A DNA stretch of 22,098 nt, from the NCBI GenBank assembly GCA_023434265.1, contig JAEYTA010000164.1, forward strand, positions 1 through 22,098. Reading direction: 5' to 3'. The stretch comes from Pseudomonadota bacterium. Its GTDB lineage: Bacteria > Pseudomonadota > Alphaproteobacteria > Caulobacterales > Caulobacteraceae. The notes below the pieces were generated by a model. The model was not told the DNA's origin. It worked only from the letters and a program-made list of their open reading frames with translations, and did no database searches. Position numbers and translations under genes: made by a program. Shown here in pieces: positions 1 to 5,802 of this stretch (its first letter is position 1; every line of letters begins with the position of its first letter).

Positions 1-47
1 GCGAGCCGCTCAACCGGCGCGCCACCATCGACATCAACTTCCGCTAA
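1..47 (+). CDS. 3' end of an OmpA-like protein gene (partial)
   Basis: The frame ending in TAA at 45-47 reads EPLNRRATIDINFR. The NRR followed by alternating hydrophobic residues is what the last strand of an OmpA C-terminal (peptidoglycan-binding) domain looks like; compare NRRVEI in the YiaD-like protein encoded at 1907-2575. Only about 14 residues are visible, so the family call is an inference. A strong terminator follows 30 bases downstream, which fits the end of a transcription unit. Confidence 0.5.
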   Translation, partial: EPLNRRATIDINFR

Positions 48-76
48 CCCCGGAAGGTCGAAGGCCAAGAACAGAG

Positions 77-112
77 CCGCCGGTCCCGAAAGGGGCCGGC
101 GGTTTTGCTTTG
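77..112 (+). terminator. Rho-independent terminator of the upstream OmpA-like gene
   Basis: An 11-bp stem (77-87 with 92-102, one G-T pair) closes a GAAA tetraloop and is followed by TTTTGCTTT. It separates the upstream gene from ugd. Confidence 0.85.
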
Positions 113-173
113 AAGGGGTGGTCAGACGGCGCGCCGGCGGCTATCTCCGCCGCACAACCGGAGGGGCTTGCCC

Positions 174-1478
174 ATGCGCGTCGCGATGATCGGAACCGGC
201 TACGTCGGCCTCGTGTCCGGGGCCTGTTTCGCCGATTTCGGCCACGTCGTGACCTGCGTCGACAAGGACCCGTCGAAGATCGAGCGGCTCGAGCGGGGCG
301 AGATTCCGATCTTCGAGCCGGGCCTCGACGACCTGGTCGCCGCCAATGTGCGCGACGGCCGCCTGTTCTTCGCCCTCGACGGGGCCGAGGCCATCCGCAC
401 CGCCGACGCGGTGTTCATCGCCGTGGGCACCCCGTCGCGCCGCGGCGACGGCCACGCCGACCTGTCCTACGTCCATGCCGCCGCCGAGGAGATCGCCGGC
501 CTGATCGAGGGCTTCACCGTCGTCGTCACCAAGTCGACCGTGCCGGTGGGCACCGGCGACGAGATCGAGCGCATCATCCGCGAGCGCCGGCCCGACGCCG
601 AGTTCGCCGTGGTCTCCAACCCGGAGTTCCTGCGCGAGGGCGCCGCCATCGAGGACTTCAAGCGCCCGGACCGGGTGGTGGTGGGGACCGACGACGAGCG
701 CGCCCGCGGGGTGATGCGCGAACTCTACCGCCCGCTGAACCTCAACGAGACGCCGATCCTGTTCACCGGCCGGCGCACCTCGGAGCTGATCAAGTACGCC
801 GCCAACGCCTTCCTGGCGATGAAGATCACCTTCATCAACGAGATGGCCGACCTGTGCGAGCAGGTGGGCGCGGACGTGCAGCAGGTCGCCCGCGGCATCG
901 GCCTGGACAACCGGATCGGCGGCAAGTTCCTGCACGCGGGGCCCGGCTATGGCGGCTCCTGCTTCCCCAAGGACACCCTGGCGCTGGTGCGCACCGCCAC
1001 CGACGCCGGCTCGCCGGTTCGGCTGATCGAGACCACGGTCGAGATCAACGACGCGCGCAAGAAGGCCATGGCCGACCGCGTGGCGGCGGCGCTGGGCGGC
1101 GAACTGGCCGGCAAGCGGGTGGCGCTGCTGGGCCTGACCTTCAAGCCCAACACCGACGACATGCGCGACGCGCCGTCGCTGGACGTGGCGCCGGCCCTGC
1201 TGGCCCGGGGCGCCGAGGTGCACGCCTTCGATCCGGAGGGCATGCACGAGGCGGCGAAGCTGCTGGACGGGGTGGTCTTCCGCGACGGGCCCTACGAGGC
1301 GGTGGAGGGCGCGGACGCCGTGGTCATCCTGACCGAATGGGACCAGTTCCGGGCGCTGGACCTGGACCGGGTCAAGGGCCTGCTGCGTCAGCCGGTGATG
1401 GTCGACCTGCGCAACATCTACCGCCCCGAGGATCTGCGCGCGCGCGGCTTCCGCTACAGCTCGATCGGGCGCGCCTAG
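174..1478 (+). CDS. ugd: UDP-glucose 6-dehydrogenase
   Basis: Cytosolic enzyme that oxidises UDP-glucose to UDP-glucuronate with two NAD+, supplying precursor for capsule, exopolysaccharide or lipopolysaccharide sugars. The 434-residue product has the usual family length. It shows the N-terminal Rossmann motif GTGYVG (residues 7-12), the central helix with SELIKYAANAF (K207, N211), the catalytic-cysteine motif GYGGSCFPKD (C263, D267) and a C-terminal NAD-binding-like half with GLTFKPNTDDMR (320-331). The ATG at 174 is preferred to the in-frame TTG at 168 because GAGGGG (161-166) is correctly spaced only for the ATG. The gene stands alone between a terminator and a palindromic element, with no sugar-transferase neighbours in view. 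That leaves the final polysaccharide unknown. Confidence 0.96.
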   Translation: MRVAMIGTGYVGLVSGACFADFGHVVTCVDKDPSKIERLERGEIPIFEPGLDDLVAANVRDGRLFFALDGAEAIRTADAVFIAVGTPSRRGDGHADLSYVHAAAEEIAGLIEGFTVVVTKSTVPVGTGDEIERIIRERRPDAEFAVVSNPEFLREGAAIEDFKRPDRVVVGTDDERARGVMRELYRPLNLNETPILFTGRRTSELIKYAANAFLAMKITFINEMADLCEQVGADVQQVARGIGLDNRIGGKFLHAGPGYGGSCFPKDTLALVRTATDAGSPVRLIETTVEINDARKKAMADRVAAALGGELAGKRVALLGLTFKPNTDDMRDAPSLDVAPALLARGAEVHAFDPEGMHEAAKLLDGVVFRDGPYEAVEGADAVVILTEWDQFRALDLDRVKGLLRQPVMVDLRNIYRPEDLRARGFRYSSIGRA

Positions 1479-1528
1479 ACCGAAATCGGCCTTGTTGGAC
1501 GCAGTCCAACAAAGTTCAGATTTCGGTC
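1478..1528. repeat. Nested inverted repeat A (palindromic intergenic element)
   Basis: Outer arms 1478-1487 and 1519-1528 are a perfect 10-bp inverted repeat. Inside them lies a perfect 9-bp inverted repeat, 1492-1500 and 1504-1512, around a GCA loop. The left arm uses the last base of the ugd stop codon. There is no T-run, so it is not a classic terminator, although it could stop or stabilise the ugd transcript. Confidence 0.75.
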
Positions 1529-1537
1529 CAGCATATT

Positions 1538-1605
1538 CCTGGAGCCTGATTCACGGCGTCGGTGGAATCGCGAAGCGATTCCACCTCAGCCGATCAGGCT
1601 CCAGG
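1538..1605. repeat. Nested inverted repeat B with three GANTC sites
   Basis: Outer arms 1538-1550 and 1593-1605 form a perfect 13-bp inverted repeat. Next come 4-bp arms (1554-1557 with 1589-1592), then a perfect 11-bp inverted repeat (1561-1571 with 1575-1585) around a GAA loop. Fully paired it is a 28-bp interrupted stem. GANTC occurs at 1548-1552, 1565-1569 and 1577-1581. It starts nine bases after element A and has the same outer-arm/inner-hairpin design, like REP-type or small non-autonomous repeats. Confidence 0.75.
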
Positions 1606-1610
1606 CGGCC

Positions 1611-1754
1611 TCAGCGGGCGACGACGCGGACCAGTTCGGGCTGGGCGGCCTGCGCCGCGGCGGCGTCGGGCAGCAGGGCGCGGCCGGCCCCGATCACGAG
1701 GGTGGCGGTGACCGCCGCGGACACCGCGGCGATGGCCGCGAGCCTGAGGCCCAC
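1611..1754 (-). CDS. Small single-pass membrane or exported protein, 47 aa
   Basis: I do not recognise the family. A GTG start at 1754 is preceded by AGGAA with 6-base spacing. The product opens with a short positive end and one hydrophobic segment (about residues 4-23), then an Ala/Gln-rich stretch and a basic end (VRVVAR). It could be a signal anchor or a cleaved signal peptide, with an AxA-like stretch near residues 32-36. It lies downstream of the YiaD-like gene on the same strand but beyond that gene's terminator, so it probably has its own promoter. Its stop lies five bases from palindromic element B, which may form its 3' end. Short length and a GTG start make this only a moderate call. 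Confidence 0.5.
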   Translation of the reverse strand: MGLRLAAIAAVSAAVTATLVIGAGRALLPDAAAAQAAQPELVRVVAR

Positions 1755-1862
1755 GATGAATTCCTGATGATCCGGGCGCACCCGATCCCCCGACTCCAGA
1801 CGACGCCCGTATCGAGCATCTGGCGGCGGTCTCCGCAAGTCACGGAACGGTGTGCGGCCATG

Positions 1863-1889
1863 AAAAAGGGCGGACCGGGCGGCCCGCCC
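1863..1889 (-). terminator. Rho-independent terminator of the YiaD-like gene
   Basis: On the minus strand a 9-bp stem (1881-1889 with 1868-1876, one wobble pair) with a GCCC loop runs into TTTTT (1867-1863). It lies 17 bases past the stop codon of the OmpA-family lipoprotein gene. Confidence 0.85.
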
Positions 1890-1906
1890 CTTCGTCATGA
1901 CGCCGG

Positions 1907-2575
1907 TCAGCCGCGGAACGGACGGATCAGGATCTCGACCCGACGGTTCATCGCCTTGCCTTCCGCCGTGGCGTTGGAGGCGATCGGGGCGCTCTCGCCG
2001 CGGCCGTCGACATAGAGGCGATCGGCCAGCACGTTGCGGCTGACCAGATACTGGGCCACGGAGGAGGCCCGGCGGCGCGAGAGGTCGAGGTTGTAGTCGT
2101 CGGCGCCGTCGGAGTCGGCGTGGCCGATGATGTCGACGATCGACTGGTCGTAGCGGTTCAGCACCGCCGCGACGTCGTCGAGGGTGGCGTAGAAGCGGGT
2201 GTCGATCGACGACTGGTTGGTGGCGAAGGTCACGTCGGCGGGCATGCGCAGGACCAGGTTGTCGCCCTGGCGGGCCACGCCGACGCCGGTGCCGGACAGC
2301 TCGGCCTCGAGCTCGCGTTGCTGGCGGTCCATGTAGGCCCCGACCGCCGCGCCGCCGAGCGCGCCGATGCCGGCGCCGATCAGCGCGTTCTTGCGGCCTT
2401 CCTCGGAGTCCGAGGTGTTGGTCAGATAGCCGAGCAGGGCGCCGCCGACGGCGCCGGCGATCGCCCCCGTGGCGGTGTTGTTGCGGCGCGGCGTCGAGCT
2501 GTAGGGGTCCGTCGTCGTGCAGGCCCCCAGCAGGGCGGCGATGCTGACGCCGGCGACGATGAGTTTGGCGCGCAT
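1907..2575 (-). CDS. OmpA-family outer-membrane lipoprotein, YiaD-like
   Basis: A 222-residue envelope protein predicted to anchor in the outer membrane and bind peptidoglycan. It has a signal peptide with lipobox LGAC (Cys19), a glycine-zipper segment (about residues 36-80, GAIAGAVGGALLG and GAGIGALGGAAVGAY), then a C-terminal OmpA domain (about 105-218). That domain carries DIIGHADSDG, LSRRRASSVAQYL, GRGESAPIASN and NRRVEI, the residues that contact diaminopimelate in this family. Domain order and length match E. coli YiaD. The ATG at 2575 has AAAGGA seven bases upstream; longer in-frame extensions run into the divergent oxygenase and are not credible. A clear terminator follows. YiaD-like proteins are linked to envelope integrity, but the exact role here is inferred only from family. 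Confidence 0.93.
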   Translation of the reverse strand: MRAKLIVAGVSIAALLGACTTTDPYSSTPRRNNTATGAIAGAVGGALLGYLTNTSDSEEGRKNALIGAGIGALGGAAVGAYMDRQQRELEAELSGTGVGVARQGDNLVLRMPADVTFATNQSSIDTRFYATLDDVAAVLNRYDQSIVDIIGHADSDGADDYNLDLSRRRASSVAQYLVSRNVLADRLYVDGRGESAPIASNATAEGKAMNRRVEILIRPFRG

Positions 2576-2749
2576 GGGTCGATCCTTTCGGTGAACGAAG
2601 TCGGGTGGGAACGCGGCCCTTACGGTCAAGGTTCCAGCCTGTACGGAGGCTGAACGCGCGTGGCGTGCAAAACGTTCGCCGCCTCCGCTTTGCCAAGGTC
2701 CTGTCGCAGGGCGTATGGAAGCCGCCAGCAAGACCACAAGGGCCTCCCC

Positions 2750-3724
2750 GTGACCGCCACCCTCGCCACCGACGCAGCCGCCGCCTCCGGCCGGGCCATC
2801 GAGCCCGTGTCGATGACCCTCTACGACGCCGACTTCCAGGCCTTCGCCGACAAGCTCGGCGCCTCGTTCGAGCGCTATGGCTTCGCCGTGGTCGCCGACC
2901 ACGGCCTCGATCAGGCGATCATCGACGCGGCCCTGGACGACGCCAAGGCCTTCTTCGCCCTGCCGGAGGAGGTGAAGCGCAAATACCACCAGGCCGGAAC
3001 CGGCGGGGCGCGCGGGCTGACGCCGTTCGGGATCGAGACCGCCAAGGGCGCCACGGCCCACGACCTGAAGGAATTCTGGCACGTGGGCCGCGAGCTTCCG
3101 GAAGGGCATCCCTACCGCAAGTACATGCGCGACAACGTCTGGCCGACCGAGGTCGAGGGCTTCCGCGAGCACCTCTACGGCATGTTCACGGCCATGGACG
3201 AACTGGGTCGCAAGATCCTGCGGGCGATCGCCCGCCACCTCGAACTCGGCGACGACTATTTCGAGGACAAGGTCGAGCTGGGCAATTCGATCCTGCGCAT
3301 GCTGCACTATCCGCCGGTGCCGGCGGACGCGCCGGGCGTGCGGGCCGGGGCGCACGAGGACATCAACGTCATCACCCTGCTGCTGGGCGCCGAGGAGGCG
3401 GGGCTGCAGCTGAAGGACGCGGACGGCCAGTGGCTGGACATCGCGCCGCCGCCGGGCGCGCTGGTGATCAACATCGGCGACATGCTGCAGCGTCTGACCA
3501 ACCACGTGCTGCCGTCGACGACGCACCGGGTGGTCAATCCGGCCCCCGAGCGGCGCGGATTCGCCCGCTACTCGACGCCGTTCTTCCTGCACTTCAACCC
3601 GGACTTCGTGATCGAGAGCCTGCCGTCGACGGTGACGCCGGACAATCCCGACCGCTACGCCGGCAAGGCGATCATGGCCGAGGACTTCCTCACCGAGCGC
3701 CTGCGGGAGATCAAGCTGATCTGA
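2750..3724 (+). CDS. 2-oxoglutarate/Fe(II)-dependent oxygenase, isopenicillin N synthase-like
   Basis: Cytosolic non-haem iron oxygenase of the DIOX_N plus 2OG-FeII_Oxy architecture, 324 residues from the GTG at 2750. The N-terminal part contains FERYGFAVVADHGLD (40-54), typical of the family. The double-stranded beta helix carries the iron triad H202-x-D204 (GAHEDIN) and H259 (TTHRVVNP), and RYS (R273, S275) to hold the 2-oxoglutarate carboxylate. All cofactor residues are present, so it should be active, but the substrate cannot be read from the sequence. AAGGGC lies six bases before the GTG. A longer in-frame ORF from 2660 reaches into the divergent promoter region and lacks family-like sequence. 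It faces away from the YiaD-like gene and no pathway neighbours suggest a substrate. Confidence 0.92.
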   Translation: MTATLATDAAAASGRAIEPVSMTLYDADFQAFADKLGASFERYGFAVVADHGLDQAIIDAALDDAKAFFALPEEVKRKYHQAGTGGARGLTPFGIETAKGATAHDLKEFWHVGRELPEGHPYRKYMRDNVWPTEVEGFREHLYGMFTAMDELGRKILRAIARHLELGDDYFEDKVELGNSILRMLHYPPVPADAPGVRAGAHEDINVITLLLGAEEAGLQLKDADGQWLDIAPPPGALVINIGDMLQRLTNHVLPSTTHRVVNPAPERRGFARYSTPFFLHFNPDFVIESLPSTVTPDNPDRYAGKAIMAEDFLTERLREIKLI

Positions 3725-3750
3725 CGGCGGCCCCCGGGCGGAGCGGCACG

Positions 3751-3778
3751 GGGCGCGGCGTCCGGCGACGTCGCGCCC
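3751..3778. terminator. Hairpin between convergent genes, probable bidirectional terminator
   Basis: An 11-bp stem (3751-3761 with 3768-3778, one G-T pair) with a CCGGCG loop fills the 57-base gap between the oxygenase stop and the stop of the TadG-like gene. T-runs are weak on both sides, so termination is inferred from position and stem strength. Confidence 0.5.
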
Positions 3779-3781
3779 TCG

Positions 3782-5656
3782 CTATTTCGAGATGCGCAAC
3801 TGGGTGATGTCGCGGCCGATGGCGGCGAAGGCGTCGCTGAGGTCGCCGCCGCTGGCCGGCAGGAAGAAGTTGGACGGCGTCGAGGCGCAGTAGCGCAGCA
3901 GGCTGGCGGCGTCTCCGCCCTCGGCCAGCTGGAAGCCGACGGTATAGACCACGACCCCGCGGGCCTTCATGCCGTCGCAGAGCGACCGGCCTTGGGCGAA
4001 GGGGCTGCCGTTGGTCGAGGCGCAGTCGATCTTCGAAGAGTTGGACCCCGAGCCGGAACCCGCGTCGCGCGAGATCACACCGTTGCAGTAGGGCGTGTTG
4101 AACTCGCCGTCGGTCATGATCACGACCGCCTTGAGGGTTTCGGAAGTGTCGTAGGGCGCGGCCGCCCCGGACGGCCACAGCGAGTTGAAGCTGGGCGAGA
4201 TCATGTACCAGCCCCAGGCGATGCCGATGTGGCCCGCGGTCGAGCCCTCGGCGGCGAAGTCGTCGATCCGGTCCTTCAGCGTGGTGCGGTTGCTCGACAG
4301 CGGCAGGATGGTGTCGGACAGGCAGGGGTTGGACGAACCCGGATAGTTGCGGCCGACGCGGGCCGTCGAGGGGGCGGCGTCGGTATAGGCCTGGCTGCCC
4401 GTGCGTTCGGTCACGCAGGAGCTGATCCGGTGGGTGGTCAGGTCGCCGTACATGTTCTCGAAGGCGTAGTAGGTGCAGCCCTGCTGGGCGCACCAGGCGC
4501 GGCCGCCCGAGGTGTAGGGGCTGATCGAAGAGGCGTTCGGGTCGATGGTGAAGGTGTTGGCGGTGACGTTGCCGACGAGGAAGGTCTCGTTGTTGATCTG
4601 CGTCATGCCGTTGACGCCCTCGATGTACACGTAGTCGTTGTTGGCCATGCCGTGGCCCGCGGCGGTGACGATGATCGAGCAGTCGTTGTTCTGGCACTTC
4701 TGAACGCGGCCGCCGCTCGAATAGCTGTTCCAGTAGCGGCCATCGACATTGCTCCCGGACAGGGTGCGCAGCTCGAAGCTGTTGGTCGACCGGTTGGCCA
4801 CCTTGAACGCCTTGTTGTTGAGCTGGGTCATGCCGGACACGCCGGTGATCCAGACCACATCGCCGTTGGAGAAGCCGTGGCTGGCCGAGGTGATGACCAC
4901 CGGCCGGTCGCGGGTCGCGCCGGTGATGGTCTTCTGCTCGCCGACCAGGTTGAGGACGGCGTTGGTGATGTTCACCGACCCTGTGATCGTGCCCCGCGCG
5001 GCGTTGGCGTAGGAGCCCGGGTTCACGCCCATCGAGTAGGGCACGAGGGCGATCTTCGAGTAGTAGGGCGTCTGCACCGGCTGGACGACGAGGTCGACGA
5101 GATCCTTGGCGGCGGTCTTGAGGTTGGACAGGGCGGTCCCGGCCATTGAGCCGGTGACGTCCAGCACCAGCGCGACCTCGATGTTGCGCGACGAGCGATC
5201 GACCTCGGAATGGGCGCCCACCGGCAGGTAGTCGTCCATGAACTTGCCGTACGGCGGCAGGAAGATGTTGGCGACGAGGGTCCGCACGTCGACCTTGGAA
5301 TCCGCGATGACCACCTCGTCCTGAAGGACGAAGGTGGTGTCCGCCTCGCGCAGCGTGATGTTCGGATAGGCCTTGAGGTTGGCCCGCAGCGCGGCCATGC
5401 CGACGCGCTGGATGTCGGCGTTCTGGGTGTAGGGCGAGCGGGCGGCGGCGAGGGCGGCGGCGTCCAGCGCGTCCTGCAGGTTGACCCGCACCGTCGAGGC
5501 CCGGTGGATGTCGACCCCGCCGACGGTCATCAGGATCAGCACCGGCAGGCTCAGCCCGAACAGCAGGGCCACGTTGCCGCGGGTTTCGCCGGCCAGTCGA
5601 CCGACGAAATCACGCAGGCTCCGGGCCGTCCGGCCGATCCAGTCTCCAAGCTGCAT
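3782..5656 (-). CDS. TadG-like pilus-associated von Willebrand factor A protein with inserted repeats
   Basis: A 624-residue protein anchored by one N-terminal membrane segment (about 28-48) directly after a TRGNVALLFGL motif, as in TadE/TadG-type pseudopilin-like proteins of Flp/Tad systems. The von Willebrand A domain starts near 160 with the metal-site motif DVTGS (D166, T168, S170) and resumes after an insertion, with VVIMTDGEFN (511-520). Between them lie two related repeats (about 252-316 and 327-385), each with HG-(F/M)-x-N-x-D, GMTQ-(L/I)-NN and a closing SGG. Many cysteines in the later half suggest disulfides outside the cytoplasm. The start at 5656 has GGGGCGG upstream; an alternative ATG at 5713 adds 19 residues but has no ribosome site. 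No other tad genes are nearby, so it is an orphan. Confidence 0.85.
   Translation of the reverse strand: MQLGDWIGRTARSLRDFVGRLAGETRGNVALLFGLSLPVLILMTVGGVDIHRASTVRVNLQDALDAAALAAARSPYTQNADIQRVGMAALRANLKAYPNITLREADTTFVLQDEVVIADSKVDVRTLVANIFLPPYGKFMDDYLPVGAHSEVDRSSRNIEVALVLDVTGSMAGTALSNLKTAAKDLVDLVVQPVQTPYYSKIALVPYSMGVNPGSYANAARGTITGSVNITNAVLNLVGEQKTITGATRDRPVVITSASHGFSNGDVVWITGVSGMTQLNNKAFKVANRSTNSFELRTLSGSNVDGRYWNSYSSGGRVQKCQNNDCSIIVTAAGHGMANNDYVYIEGVNGMTQINNETFLVGNVTANTFTIDPNASSISPYTSGGRAWCAQQGCTYYAFENMYGDLTTHRISSCVTERTGSQAYTDAAPSTARVGRNYPGSSNPCLSDTILPLSSNRTTLKDRIDDFAAEGSTAGHIGIAWGWYMISPSFNSLWPSGAAAPYDTSETLKAVVIMTDGEFNTPYCNGVISRDAGSGSGSNSSKIDCASTNGSPFAQGRSLCDGMKARGVVVYTVGFQLAEGGDAASLLRYCASTPSNFFLPASGGDLSDAFAAIGRDITQLRISK
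4502..4903 (-). repeat. Two tandem FCCH-like repeats coded inside the vWA domain
   Basis: Residues 252-316 (4709-4903) and 327-385 (4502-4678) align with each other: an opening VITSASHG or IVTAAGHG, a GVxGMTQxNN core, a T-N-S/T-F hydrophobic strand and a closing S-Y-S-S-G-G or P-Y-T-S-G-G. They resemble the short beta repeats often annotated as E1 FCCH-like domains in phage structural proteins. That family name is from memory and unverified. Confidence 0.6.
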
Positions 5657-5767
5657 TCGCCGCCCCAATCCAGCGCCGCGGACAGAGTCCACCCACGGTC
5701 CGTCGGACATCATGGCGCGACTGGGTTAAGGGGATGCCCACCGGAAAGGTTAACGTCGACCGGCGTT

Positions 5768-5794
5768 CGGCCCCGCGGATGCGCCGCGGGGCCG
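5768..5794 (-). terminator. Hairpin downstream of the M2 peptidase gene
   Basis: A perfect 11-bp GC stem (5768-5778 with 5784-5794) with an ATGCG loop starts nine bases past the peptidase stop on the minus strand. No T-run follows, so it may act as a Rho-assisted 3' end or stabilising hairpin. Confidence 0.45.
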
Positions 5795-5802
5795 GTCCGG
5801 CA

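Noticed and set aside
110..1549. Long plus-strand reading frame overlapping ugd in another frame
   Set aside because: Its translation is Arg/Gly/Pro-rich without family motifs, a typical shadow of a GC-rich gene; the ugd frame carries all catalytic motifs.
2635..2652. CAGCCT-N6-AGGCTG inverted repeat as an operator between the YiaD-like and oxygenase genes
   Set aside because: Only 6 bp per arm in GC-rich DNA; chance occurrence is likely and no regulator gene is nearby.
2576..3592. N-terminal extension of the OmpA-family lipoprotein frame across the oxygenase gene
   Set aside because: The true start at 2575 has a ribosome site and a lipobox signal peptide; the extension is the antisense shadow of the oxygenase.
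5726..5753. Two TTAA motifs upstream of the TadG-like gene as a CtrA box
   Set aside because: CtrA sites are TTAA-N7-TTAA; here the gap is 20 bases, so the match is poor.
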